From assembly GCA_037577475.1 (NCBI GenBank), contig CM075203.1, positions 1,117,501-1,181,500 of the forward strand: a DNA stretch of 64,000 nucleotides, read 5' to 3'. This DNA comes from Chaunax sp. Z400 (lineage: Eukaryota; Chordata; Actinopteri; Lophiiformes; Chaunacidae). The notes under the pieces were generated by a model, which was not told the DNA's origin, made no database searches, and worked only from the letters and a program-made list of their open reading frames with translations. Shown in pieces: positions 26,600-37,234 of this stretch. The translations under genes were made by a program, and so were the position numbers. Numbering within the stretch: the first letter of the stretch is position 1; every line of letters starts with the position of its first letter.

Positions 26600-26840
26600 C
26601 TACATCTGCGATTCATTGACTTTACAATTTACCACATGTCGAGATGGGAGAGGTCGAGCCTCCATCTGAATCACGGCACAAATATGCGAGTGATTTATTG
26701 TTTTTAAAAAGCGACTTAGTGCAACTTTCCTGAGCATTACTCCTATTGGCAGAGCATGAACAATTACCGTTTGGACTAATTAAGCTCTGAGAATGTGCTG
26801 TGCACCACTAATGTCTCGCAGGCCCCAATTTCAGTTCAAT
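26600..26840. promoter_or_regulatory. Candidate conserved non-coding element
   Basis: Carries CGATTCATTGACTTTACAAT, ATTTACCACATGTCGAG, CCTATTGGCAGAGC, GAACAATTACCGTTTGG, CTAATTAAGCTCTGAG and CACCACTAATGTCTCGC. An ACAAT/CATTG Sox-like pair and several homeodomain cores are packed in 240 bp. Function inferred. Confidence 0.35.
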
Positions 26841-27018
26841 GGTGCCAAACTTTAACTCCCCCCCCCTGCCTCCCTCCTCTCTTTCTCCAACTTAACTCCT
26901 CAAATCCAAAGCAGATTGTGCTTTTTATGACTGATTATTGAGACGGAGGAAAAACTAAAGACCTTTCCTCTCCCCTCTCCTCACATAGGACGAGAGACAC
27001 GGCAGAGAGGGGGAGAGG

Positions 27019-27020
<2 letters not shown>

Positions 27021-27082
<62 letters not shown>
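27021..27082 (+). repeat. (GA)n microsatellite, 31 units
   Basis: Uninterrupted GA run preceded by a GGGGAGAGGG purine stretch. Frames of leucine/serine across it are artefacts. Confidence 0.95.
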
Positions 27083-27083
<1 letters not shown>

Positions 27084-27169
27084 GCTTCCGCCATACTTTG
27101 TAAACAAAAGTGATTTGCAAGACAAAAGGAGCAGCAACCTTCCGAGTGCATTTTGCGGCTAGAGGCACA

Positions 27170-27360
27170 AAATGCGGCCGCGTCATGCCATGAAACCCCC
27201 CGCGGACACCAATTAGGCCCCATTAACATGTAAAGCCAATTTGACAAGGTGTGGGCCGATCCCTTAAATCCGCATTACACTATCTTTCCTGTTGTCAGAG
27301 GCAGAAATCCATTTACAGCAGCCGAACACACATAATCCATATGATATACTATTGTTATGC
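27170..27360. promoter_or_regulatory. Candidate conserved non-coding element
   Basis: Unique block with CACCAATTAGGCCCCATTAA, GTAAAGCCAATTTGACAAGG, TCCGCATTACACTATC and CACATAATCCATATGATATA. It lies about 2.5 kb downstream of exon 3, within the intron, where tcf7l2 regulatory sequences would be plausible. Inference only. Confidence 0.35.
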
Positions 27361-28139
27361 TTATGCTGCTGCCTCGCCTGAAACAGATGAGGCCACAAAG
27401 ACGAGCATCACAATAATCTGAGCAGAAAAGTCGTCATTATTTCCTCCTAAAATAAAAATCAGACACAAGTCAGCCTGTTTTGTTTTTAGAAAGGTGAATC
27501 TGAGCGACGCAACACGACTGAAACAAAGAGGCAGAAGCTTTTGTTTCCACCACACAAAGCCTTTCCTCCGTCTTGTAATCGCCGCGGCTTCTGGGAGCGT
27601 CTTTTTTTTCATGGATGCTTGGTGTCGCCCCCCCAACGTTCTTTTTTAAACTGCTCGTAATTACACGTTGAAACTCAAAACCTCCGCCAAAAGTCTGCAG
27701 GCTTGGAGAATTATGGGGCCAGGGGTGGCGTCAGATATCTTAACATTCATAAGTCCGAGAGGCAGTAAATAAAGCCGGTGGATTTACGGCCCTGCAGCCC
27801 CGATGCAGGAGAGCCGGCCGCCCAGATCCCCGCTCGCCCTCCCTGAGCCTCTGCGTCTCCAAACCTGTTGAGGTGTGATGTTAGCCCGCAGCGCCGGAGT
27901 TAACCCGCCGCCTTTTTTCACAAGACCTGCGTTAGCATCGGCAGGAGACAAAAGGGAGAGGGAGGGAGAGCAAAGGGAGGAAAGTGAAAGGAGAAAAAGC
28001 AGGGTGAGCTGGGCAGGCCACTGCTCCAATTCGACCTGCACCCGGAGATCCAGCAGGCCTTTGTGTGAGGTTTAGGGAGGAGGAGGGAGACAGCAGGGGG
28101 AGAAGAGGAAGGAGCAGAGGATGGCTTTTAAAGCCTGGG

Positions 28140-28275
28140 CACAGCGTCATGTCAAATTGCTAAATGATACTAAATTGTGAGCCTCTTTGGACGTAGGTGG
28201 TAGGAAAAACAAATTCTGGCCGATTACGGCTCCCAGAGGTCAAACAAATTATGGTTAACGCCACATGCAGGAATT
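28140..28275. promoter_or_regulatory. Candidate conserved non-coding element
   Basis: Includes GTCAAATTGCTAAATGATAC, TAAATTGTGAGCCTC, GGTCAAACAAATTATGG and TTAACGCCACATGC. Contains ATTGT and AACAA Sox-like cores and no repeats. Inference from composition only. Confidence 0.3.
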
Positions 28276-29818
28276 TATTTCCCACCTCAAGTCATGCAAA
28301 AAGAAAAATCACTGCAACAAGGTGGAACGCCTCGCACTAATCCAGGAACATTTTGCAACACTTAAAAAAAAATTTAAATGTGGAGATTTAAAGGCCTGAA
28401 TGTTGAAAACCACGTCCTAAAAATAAGACGGCAGCGTCGCCGATGGAAACGAGCAGAAGAAGAAACAGGAAGGAGAAGCAGCCTTTTGTGACGAGTCTCA
28501 TTCCAATAATACTAGCAGTCATTTTCAGGCCTCGTGTGACGTGTTAGGAAGCAAGACAGCTAATCAATGTCCAGGTGAATTATTTATGCCGGCTTTAAGT
28601 CGAATACATTTACATTACAGCGACCGCTGACTTCAAAGATGTGGACACACAGGGCGCCGCAGACAGACCTCACTGTTAGGTAGAATTCAGAAATGTCGGC
28701 TTTCAGATTTTAGAATGAATTATAGTAAGAATGTGGTGCAAATCAAGGTATTAAAAAAAAATTTTTTAAAGGAATTTAGCTTTTCTAAATTGTCTGAAAA
28801 AAGAATTTCAGGGTTAGAATTACGAAAGCAAACGTCTCCACCGTCTCGCCAACACATCCTCCAGACATTCTGCACAATTTTAACTGCTTTTCTAGCTGCA
28901 GCATGAACACAATGAAAGCTCCACGCAGCGGCACAAAGACAAACCTCTGCCACCGAAACAAGGAAGGGCCTCAGCTCCAATCTCTGAATGTGTGTCAGAG
29001 CCGATGAGAATAATGAGCGACTGATTCCACAAACCAGCCGCTGGTGTTAACAAGGAGAACGGGAATGTTGGCGGGAATGATCGGATCTGTGTGAGCAGAC
29101 ACATGAAGCTCAGGAGGAGGTGATATTTATTCTCTACAAAATTCAGGTAACAAATCTGAGTTTCTAGCAGAGCGGAGGTGGTGGTGGGGGGGTCGTATTT
29201 CCTCCAGCCTGGTCTTTGCCTTAACCTTGTAAAATGAGATGACAGGTCCTAAAAGTGCAGACTTGTAATTGCAAACGTTTAAAACAGGGGGGCAAAGAAA
29301 CACCCGTGGTTGAAAATTATTCCATTACCCAGAGGGAGCAGCGAGGTGCTGAGGAAATAATTACCGGCTAAATAACTAATTACATTTATTTAGAATTAAA
29401 ACACACGTTTGCAGGAAACATGCTTATTTTTTTAAGAAGCAAAGCTGATGCAACCAATCAGAAAAATAAAGATCAATAAATAGAAAAAAAATCAAACATG
29501 CACCTTTATATGTTTTGACACATGCAAATCAGCCTGAAAGCTCATTTGCATATTTGTTTTTGCACTGAGGCTTGAAAACATGTAGAATAATTATAACAAT
29601 TATTTTAATTTCTATTTATCGTGCATTTAATTTAAAATAATATAAAAAAATTTAAATAAATAAATTTAAAAAAATAAAATGTCATGCACACATGACCTGT
29701 CCTAGCACTGCTAGCATGCTAGCTGCAGCAAACATGCCATTGTACTGTATGTACACTTCAGGAACAGTTTGTAAAACTGTACATTTTTTATCAGGTGACA
29801 ATCCCCGTCCAGTCTGCG

Positions 29819-29858
29819 GTGTGAGGAGTGTGTGAGGAGTGTGTGAGGAGTGTGTGTG
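29819..29858 (+). repeat. 11-bp tandem repeat just inside intron 3
   Basis: Nearly identical units of GTGTGAGGAGT lie about 30 bases into the intron from the exon 3 donor. In the transcript they read as ACTCCTCACAC, a CA/CU-rich string close to the 5' splice site. Confidence 0.7.
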
Positions 29859-29885
29859 CACAGAACAGCTGTAAATGGAACTTAC

Positions 29886-30010
29886 TGTGCGCGCTGTTGG
29901 AGAGAGGGATCCGTTGGGGAGGTAGGGGCTCGTGAGATCGGGGATCATTATAAACGGATAGCCCGGGTACGGTGGGCTCTTGAACAGCCCTCCATCTTGC
30001 CTTTTCGCAG
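29886..30010 (-). CDS. tcf7l2: tcf7l2 coding exon 3 (residues 85-126)
   Basis: Encodes AKRQDGGLFKSPPYPGYPF then IMIPDLTSPYLPNGS and LSPTART, nearly identical to the vertebrate TCF7L2 segment after the beta-catenin-binding domain (one visible change, FKS for mammalian FKG). The acceptor is CATGTTAG preceded by CTTCTTTTTCCCCCC, and the donor after ACA is GTAAGT. The first two bases complete an Ala codon split with exon 2. The reading frame stays open past the donor to 29682, so intron retention would add about 67 unrelated residues. In vertebrates this exon is followed by alternatively spliced exon 4, not found here. Known role: nuclear HMG-box effector of Wnt/beta-catenin signalling. Confidence 0.96.
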
Positions 30011-30185
30011 CTAACATGGCGGGGGGAAAAAGAAGAAAACTTTTTTTTATAAAAGTGGCCTTGCAAAAGTTTGTTTTTAATCCCATATAATTTAAGTGCT
30101 AAAGCTGGGGGGGAGGGGGGTGCCCCCTCCGTTTGGCGCATGTAATGTCATGGTGCACAAAAAGGAGCGGAAGAATAAAACTCAC
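30011..30185 (-). other. tcf7l2: tcf7l2 intron 2 (175 bp)
   Basis: Phase-1 GT-AG intron with donor GTGAGT and acceptor TTAG. It carries a T-rich/C-rich tract before the acceptor. Nothing else is seen in it. Confidence 0.9.
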
Positions 30186-30252
30186 CCTCCTCTAAACTTT
30201 CTCTTGTTTTGTCTCTGAAAGTTTCAGATCTAGGCGGAGGCCGTCTCTCCGC
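30186..30252 (-). CDS. tcf7l2: tcf7l2 coding exon 2 (residues 64-85)
   Basis: A 67-base exon too short for ordinary open-frame listing. It encodes AERRPPPRSETFRDKTRESL then EE and the first base of an Ala codon. Vertebrate TCF7L2 has AERRPPPRSESFRDKSRESL at this place, so only two conservative Ser/Thr changes are seen. The acceptor is TTTCCTAG and the donor GTGAGT. Exon junction phases (0 on entry, 1 on exit) agree with exons 1 and 3, giving an uninterrupted 126-residue frame across the three exons. It forms the linker following the beta-catenin-binding region. Confidence 0.95.
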
Positions 30253-30335
30253 CTAGGAAACAATGAAACAGGATTGTTAGCAGAACTTTCTCTTTTAAAT
30301 TCAGGCCCGACTTTGTGGCTTTTTGCGCTTCTTAC
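30253..30335 (-). other. tcf7l2: tcf7l2 intron 1 (83 bp)
   Basis: Phase-0 intron with donor GTAAGA and acceptor TTTCCTAG preceded by TTTCATTG. At 83 bases it is near the small end for vertebrate introns. Confidence 0.92.
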
Positions 30336-30524
30336 CTCTGAATCCGACGAGCTGTTTTGATTCGTTTCCGACTCGTTCACAAGCGAAGATTTGACATCGG
30401 CTAAATCCCTTTCTGCCGAGGAGTTCTCCGAGATCTTCTCTTCCTGCTCCCCTTCGTCTTTGAACGAAATCATTTCATCGTTTGCGCCCAGATCGTCCCC
30501 TCCACCGCCGTTCAGCTGCGGCAT
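30336..30524 (-). CDS. tcf7l2: tcf7l2 coding exon 1 (residues 1-63): beta-catenin-binding N terminus
   Basis: Encodes MPQLNGGGGDDLGANDEMIS, FKDEGEQEEKISENSSAERD, LADVKSSLVN and ESETNQNSSSDSE, which matches vertebrate TCF7L2 residue for residue as I recall it. This acidic segment binds the armadillo repeats of beta-catenin (the conserved Asp16 and the Glu24-Glu29 acidic stretch are present) and recruits it to Wnt target genes. The start is the ATG with A at -3 in GCAAAATGCC. Upstream the frame has no ATG but also no stop until 30798-30800, so only a non-AUG start could extend the protein. The exon ends at a GTAAGA donor after the Glu63 codon. The family's HMG box and C-terminal tail are not in the window. 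Confidence 0.97.
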
Positions 30525-30877
30525 TTTGCGGCAAAAATGTTCTCTGAGAGGGGCAAAACACGAAGTTTTAAACCCTTGATCTCTTCGAGCTGGGAAGTCC
30601 GAGTTAAGTTTGGGCTCTGTGTTGGCCAAAGCTCTGGGTGGAAAAGTAAAAAAGAAGGAATGTTGGCAGAAAAAGGAAGCCGGAGAAGAAGCCGAGCCGC
30701 TCGGATTGAGTGAGTTGAAGTTGGTCGGAGTGGTTTTCAGTTCAAAGGCGGCGCTGATTGACAGATAGAGAGGGATGGAAATAGAGAGAGTCTGGATTCA
30801 GGATTATTGACAGGGAGAAACACACAGAGACTAATGAGATTCAGACAGGGAGGGACTTCAAGTGACGTTTCATAAAG

Positions 30878-30894
30878 GGAGAGGGAGAGAGAGA

Positions 30895-30935
<41 letters not shown>
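30878..30935 (+). repeat. (GA)n tract upstream of tcf7l2
   Basis: About 25 GA units (with GGGA breaks), i.e. CT-rich on the coding strand, 0.35-0.4 kb upstream of the start codon. Such GAGA tracts can be nucleosome-poor promoter elements. Confidence 0.9.
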
Positions 30936-30938
<3 letters not shown>

Positions 30939-31003
30939 GAAGAAGGCAGTTTGGGAGCAGGACGGTGAGAAAATAGGAGGAAGAGAGGAGAAAAACGCGC
31001 ATA

Positions 31004-31029
31004 TCTCCTCCTCCTCCTCCTCCTCCTCA
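31004..31029 (+). repeat. (CTC)n trinucleotide repeat
   Basis: About eight CTC units, 0.5 kb upstream of the tcf7l2 start codon. Confidence 0.85.
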
Positions 31030-32307
31030 GGCGCTCCTCCATGCCGACCAGTCTGACCAAATTAAATGAACGTGTTTTTTTTTACCTCTGCCGACTAAAA
31101 ACTACCTGTTTTATCCGCTCTGTCTGCGCCTTTACATCTATTTTTCATTATATTAGATAATGTTTCCTCAGATCTATTTTTTGGATGTTGCTTCCTGCTT
31201 CCCTGACAGGTGTGATGTCCTCTGGGACCAACCTGATTTATTTTTCTCCTCCAGCAGTCAGACTGGACACAAATATCTGATGCAGATTCGGATGCTCCAG
31301 TTCTGGGTCTGCTATAAATACAGCAAAGCCTAAAATAAGACCATGAGCTCAGAAGGTGATTCAGATGAAAACTGAAATTATAAGAAATCCTTACATATTA
31401 TGTGTCTAAAAAATTACATTTAGTCTTTTATTATGAGGTCAGTTATTTCTCATTTACTGTGTTCCTATTAATTAATAATTCATAGAAAATGTAAAATATT
31501 TCTATCATAATAAATGGAAAATGCTTTTAAAAAATTAAAGAATTTTATAAAAAAGGGGGGGGGGGAATCCTGGATCCTCCCCTTTATCCAGATCCAACAC
31601 CAAAAATGTCACAACTTCTTCGCGTCACATGACCAAACCTCCCCCCAAGTTTCAGAAAAAACTCTAATCCTGCTAACAATTTAGAGAAAATGTTAAAATA
31701 CTGAACCATTTCCTGGACTGAAACCAATGCCCACCTGAAAAAGCCAAACCGTGTCTGTGTCTGAGTCTCATCAGCTTCTGCTGGAGCTTCTATTTGATGA
31801 AGCAATCATAAAATCAGCTGTTAGAGAGCAGCCAGGTGACGGTGTGGCCGAGCAAAAACACATCAGTATCAGATCAAAAGCAGAATTACTAATTAAAAAA
31901 GATATAGTTTCATGTCATGGAGCTGTTTGATGCACAGAGGCTTTATTGTGACAGGAATTCTCCTGCTTCTGCTCTGGAGACGGTCCTGATGAGGAATCAT
32001 GCAGAGTCTGCAGGATCAGGCGAAGCAGACCTTCTGATGGTGGAGGAGGAAGCGAGCAGCAAGGAGGAAGGTTCCTCATCTTCACATCCAGCCTGTCTTT
32101 GTTCAGGCAGCCCAGAACAAACCAAAGCAGGGGGACCTCCAAGATGGCCGATGGCCTCCGCCGGGATGGGCTCAGCAGGTACCTTATGGGGGGGAGGGGG
32201 GGTTAATAAGCTGATAGGATGATGGTAGTTGTTGGTGTTATTGTTAGAATTTTACATGCTCCATGTGCAGATGTGGGTTTGGTGAACCTGTATGATGGAG
32301 AGTCATG

Positions 32308-32332
32308 TGATCACATGATCACATGATCACAT
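32308..32332. repeat. 8-bp tandem palindromic repeat (GATCACAT)
   Basis: Three tandem GATCACAT units, with TGATCA palindromes at each, followed by ATGGG. Could act as a repeated binding site, or be a simple-sequence relic. Confidence 0.6.
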
Positions 32333-32404
32333 GGGTTCTGACCTCAGCCATAAAACTGACATATTTAATTATTAAAGTCCGTACAGGTCAAGTGATTCAC
32401 ACTG

Positions 32405-32450
<46 letters not shown>
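32405..32450 (+). repeat. (ATT)n trinucleotide repeat, about 15 units
   Basis: Uninterrupted ATT array followed by TATATAATTACATATATATA. Confidence 0.95.
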
Positions 32451-32456
<6 letters not shown>

Positions 32457-32514
32457 ATTACATATATATAATTATAGAGACTACTATTTATTGTTGTTGC
32501 TTTACATGTCTGTA

Positions 32515-32700
32515 TCTCTGTTCTCTCCCCCATCTCTCTCCCCCATCTTTCTCTCTCTCTTTCCAACCAATCAGAGCAGAGCCCGCCCACCTTGAGTCGG
32601 GTTCTGCTCTGAGGTTTCTGCCTGATAAAAGCAGTTTATCCTGGCCGTTGGAATCCATGTGTCTCTGTAGAATAAAGAGTCTGAACCTGCTAAGATAACG
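32515..32700 (+). mobile_element. Degenerate copy of a common teleost repeat
   Basis: Motif order is GCCCGCCCACCTTGAGTCGG, GGTTCTGCTCTGAGGTTTCT, GCCTGATAAAAGCAG and GAATAAAGAGTCTGAACCTG. It follows a well-known fish repeat in which 'GGTTCTGCTNGAGGTTTCTGCC' precedes 'AATTAAAGAGTN'. No coding part is seen. Confidence 0.4.
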
Positions 32701-33539
32701 TTTGTTGTAATTTCTCACTATATTTAAATAAAACTGACTTTATAACTGATGCAGATTTTTAGATGTCACAAAGGAAACGGACGTATTTTCTAACTGATTT
32801 GGTTGAATTTGTTCTACCTTTATTTGTCATTAGGTTCATATAACATTGTCTACACTTCATTACATTTTTGCATTTGAGGATTTTTTTAAGGACAATAAGT
32901 ATTTTGTAGATGAGTAATAAAGGCGGACGTCTCTGTAAATATAACCTATAATAAAATGAAAAACCAGTATCTGAACTGCGTTGGTATTTTCCTCCTCACT
33001 GACAGCTCTGTGTGTCTCTGTTAGCTGCTAACACGTTTCTGCCTCTCCTGCTCACATGTATGTTTGCTCTGCATGACGAACACACAAAACATCATAATAA
33101 CAAATATGTTAGCAAATACAAGCAGATCCCATTAATTTAGCTTAAAGAAGACGAGTTTTGTTTGGTAAATTTGTAAGATTGCTCTCTGACAGGTTGTCAG
33201 GCAGCGAGACATTTTAGCTTTAATCATTTCTTTGGTGTCAAATGATTTCTTTTAATGTTGAATAATTAAATAGTAGATTTTCAGGCTTCAGCTCTGTTTC
33301 ATATCAGTTACTCCTCCTAACGTATGTTTGTGTTTATGTTTGTAGAGTTTGTGGTTTAAAAGTGAAAAATAAAAGAAATAGAAGCTGTATGAACAGATTC
33401 TTTAGTGAAACCTTCACTGACCGCTTTGTAATTTTCAATTTAGCATCTTTTACTCTATTTTTGCACCTACAGTAGAAAAATCAGGTAAAATCAATTCTAC
33501 AAATAAAGAGAAAAATCTTCACACACTCTGAGAAATGTT

Positions 33540-33760
33540 TCCTGTGAACAACCTCATTGTTTCATCTCAGCAGCTCGGAGCAGATCCGCCGCCGTGTTTG
33601 CAAACAGTTAATTACCCATCATGCATCCATGTTGCCCACAACACCAGCTAAAAGGTCTCTCATTGCTGATTAACATATTACTGCCGGACACTTTCCACCA
33701 AAATATGCATGTTTTATGGAAACTGTGGTTTGATTTATTCCACTAATGAAGTTTGTTCTC
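33540..33760. promoter_or_regulatory. Candidate conserved non-coding element
   Basis: Unique block with CAAACAGTTAATTACCCATC, ATGCATCCATGTTGCCC, CATTGCTGATTAACATATTA, AAATATGCATGTTTTATGG and TATTCCACTAATGAAG. An ATTTGCAT-like (AATATGCAT) octamer and several ATTA cores lie 3 kb upstream of the tcf7l2 start. Regulatory role inferred. Confidence 0.35.
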
Positions 33761-34490
33761 TTGATAATAAGTAAAGATTAACATTTAACTTTATTTCTCC
33801 TGCTGTTAAGTATTTTGGTATTTATTGTCAGCACAGCTCATATAAATTCTATCAGTGGGATAATAATGTGGTTAGTCATAATTACATGTGTGCTAATGGG
33901 CCGATGATGATTTTGATTTATTATGGGAACATATTTGGATTGTGCTTCATTTCTGAACTGATAAATTCAGCTGCCTCTGTTATAAGAACATTATTCATGT
34001 ATGGATCTAGACTGTAAACATGTATTTATCTGTTCTCACATTGTATGTAAAGAAACCTCTGCTCTCTCAGCTGTTAGCATTCGACATAACAGGACAAAAC
34101 ATTTGATAAATACAAATAAAAGCTTTGTGTGCAGCAGAGTTGGTGAATTTAAAACACAAAATATTCTATGGACCAAAGCCCACGAGTTTTTCACATATAG
34201 AAAAGATCTGCTCATTGGAATTCAGTGTGAAGCAGTGGGTCTAAAGGTGTGTTTAGTAAATGTACATTTAGGAAAACAACAACATGCAGTGAGTCTGAGT
34301 AAATAAGTGTTTAGTATTTGTATTTATCACAAACTGAGTAAAGGTCATTTACAGGTTTAGAACCAGATGTGTGAATTTGATATGTTAAATATGATTTCAT
34401 TATTTTCTCCTTGTTGATTCATCTGATGGTTTCCTGATCGGTTCCTTGTTTGGTCCATCAAACGTCTCAGAGGTCATGTGATCATCCATG

Positions 34491-34515
34491 TTTGTTTGTT
34501 TGTTTGTTTGTTTGT
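34491..34515 (+). repeat. (TTTG)n tetranucleotide repeat
   Basis: Six TTTG units preceding a degenerate repeat with 'CAAAAAGTTGTAACAGATTT'. Confidence 0.85.
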
Positions 34516-35168
34516 ACAGAACTTATCTCAAAAAGTTGTAACAGATTTTGATGACATTTTGTGCGGTGCTGGATCTCAGGATCCAGGTTCTGATGTGGAT
34601 TCTGGATCATTTTTTCACTTTCTTCAACATTATGAAATAAGACCTTTTGACCAATATTAATTATTATTAATACACCAATCAAAATAAAATTACTCACAAT
34701 ATTCCAGATCTTCCAGATCCTGATCTGGATCTGGAGGATTTGAAGGCGGTCAGTATGTTTTCGGGTTCTAATGATAACAGTGCTGGCAGAGGATGAGCTC
34801 TCTGAATGGTTTATATATAATCAATTATATTTGAATTTATTGAAGAAATTAAATTAATTTAAAGAAGAAGAAAAAAATATGTTAATGGATCATTAATAAT
34901 AAGCCAATAACATGAAGATATACTCTGAATATCTGATGATATGAGCAAATAATTAAAATAAACTAAATAAAATAAAGCATAAAACTAAACAATCAATACA
35001 GTTTTTGAGAATCAATAATGTACAGCAGCATCGACATCACAATGTGTCCATGTTCAATAGTCATAATGCAGGAAACTCAGAGTTAGACACATGAACTCAA
35101 CACATCAACAGGAAAATAGGTTTTATTTTCTACCTGTTTATCCTCCAACATCATTATCACACATCACA

Positions 35169-35832
35169 CATATTATATTATATTATATTATATTATATTA
35201 TATTATATTATATTATATTATATTATATTATGTTGTGTTATATTATGTTATATTATATTATGTTATGTTATGTTATGTTATATTATATTATGTTATGTTG
35301 TGTTATATTATGTTATATTATATTATATTATATTATGTTGTATTATATTATATTATATTATGTTATATTATATTATATTGTATTATATTATATTACATTA
35401 CATTATATTATATTATATTATATTATGTTGTGTTATATTATGTTATATTATATTATATTATGTTATGTTATGTTATGTTATATTATATTATGTTATGTTG
35501 TGTTATATTATGTTATATTATATTATATTATGTTGTATTATATTATATTATATTATGTTATATTATATTATATTATATTATGTTGTATTATATTATATTA
35601 CATTACATTATATTATATTATATTATGTTGTATTATATTATATTACATTACATTATATTATATTATGTTATGTTATGTTATATTATGTTATGTAATATTA
35701 TGTTATATATTATATTATGTTATGTTATGTTGTGTTATATTATGTTATATTATATTATGTTATGTTATATTATATTATATTATATTATGTTATGTTATGT
35801 TATGTAATATTATGTTATATTATATTATTGTA
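35169..35832 (+). repeat. TATTA/TGTTA pentanucleotide satellite, about 0.66 kb
   Basis: Over 130 pentamers, mostly TATTA with TGTTA, CATTA and TGTAA variants. Compound blocks such as TGTTGTGTTATATTATGTTA recur at 35230, 35297, 35427, 35497 and 35730, showing higher-order duplication. Because 5 x 3 = 15, all three plus-strand frames stay open and give Ile-Leu-Tyr-Tyr repeats that are not genes. Confidence 0.97.
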
Positions 35833-36049
35833 TTAGATGAGAATCGACTTTTAAGTATGCAAAATGCTGAAATTTATGATTATCTGTATATAAATAACTA
35901 TTTTTTCATATTCTAATATATTTCACAGATAAAACAAGATGTGTCAGATTTGATCAGCCCTCCTATACAGTATCAATATTTTCTTACACCCCTCCTTGCC
36001 AGCATATATTACTGAAAAGAACCATTTTCACCTCCACCCATGTTGTTTT

Positions 36050-36185
36050 TTTATCTGTCAGCAGGATTACACAAAAACTACTGAACAGATTTCCATGAAC
36101 CGTGGTGTGAGGAGGGGGCCAGAATAGACCCCATCAAACTTTGATGTCCACCAGATTTAAATGTTTTACTGTAAAATTACAATTA
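36050..36185 (+). mobile_element. Interspersed repeat, 'GCAGGATTACACA' family, copy 2
   Basis: Contains TCTGTCAGCAGGATTACACA, AAAACTACTGAACAGATTTC and CATGAACCGTGGTGTGAGG. It matches copy 1 near 19630 in its first 20 bases and copy 3 near 63100 in the following block. Confidence 0.5.
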
Positions 36186-37234
36186 CAGGGCTTTGAGTTT
36201 GATTTCAGATCAACCTTGATTAGATTAAAGGGGACTGATTTCTGTCTAATGTCTACATAAATTCATTTGTTGTCCGTTTACAGTCCTTAAATCCCAGTGA
36301 AGACAGCAGAAGAAGAAATAATGGTGTGATGTAGAGGGAGACATGTTGGTCTCTGCACTCATCTAAAATCATTTCCTCTGATATAACAAACAGCTCAACC
36401 AGTTTTTTATTAGCTGGAAACTTTGAGAATCAATAATCAAAATAGATCAAATCTCAGAATCCAGAACCTTTTGTTCCCCTAAAATCCCCAGAGTGGGATC
36501 AGGAGTTTCTTGACACTCATGATTAATGCAGCCTCCCTGCTGTTCATACTGTAGGTCCTGGGCTGCAGAGGTGCATCGTGGGAACCGAACTAGGCCAGCT
36601 ACGTGAACCGTCTCCTGTCGCCTACAAAACAAACAGTGGAGCGTTTTTCAGACGCTGACGTGAGAATCATTAATCAAGCTCTGAGCCACGTCTCACTGGA
36701 GAGACGAGGTGTGGCGGCCGATGGAAATACCGTCCACCTGTCCGTCACGGCTGCACCTCACAGCGAGGGGAGGGGCGAGGCAGGCCGCGGCTGGCTGCTA
36801 AATGTTACCTAAAGGTCAATGGTATACACGCCAGCTGGTTAATGGTTTGAGTCATATTCTCACACTGGTTTTACAGGGAATGCATCAGCTGTCAGGGTGG
36901 AAGTTTTACTCTCTCACTCATGGTGTGTTTGGACCTTCAGTCCAATGCAAAGTTAGGAGGGTTGATTTTATCAGACAGACTGTATGATTAAACCAGTAAA
37001 GGAATCATACATGACCCAACCCCATGGATGGATATGAGCTCTAATCTCACAGTTTCCTTTTAGATTTGCAAGATTTACCATCTGAGGTCTATGGAGGGAT
37101 TAACTAAACTAACTGGTTTTATAGTTGCTGGAATCTGTGGACTCTCCTGGATCTAATTCTCAAAGCCTGTTTATGCTCTACATTAAAGATGGATCTGCCT
37201 GAACTGCAGCGTAGCTCCAGTTCAAGCAAGGTGC

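Larger units (their letters stand above)
30525..31060 (-). promoter_or_regulatory. tcf7l2: tcf7l2 5' UTR and proximal promoter region
   Basis: Region immediately upstream of the start codon. It is moderately CpG-containing near the ATG and carries GA and CTC tracts further up. I see no TATA box at a position that would define a start site, so TSS is not placed. The part up to 30797 is open in the frame of exon 1. A candidate upstream regulatory function is inferred from position only. Confidence 0.5.

Noticed and set aside
30590..30600. Tcf/Lef binding site in the tcf7l2 5' UTR (AGATCAAGG)
   Set aside because: Lacks the CAAAG core; one base short of the consensus.
30192..30629. N-terminal extension of Tcf7l2 beginning at 30629
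   Set aside because: The apparent start is TTG, not ATG. The segment after residue 63 in that frame is intron 1, since a GTAAGA donor is present and exon 2 resumes the conserved protein.
35091..35916. Frames of up to 238 codons (Ile-Leu-Tyr-Tyr)
   Set aside because: Pentanucleotide repeat translation, open in all three plus frames.
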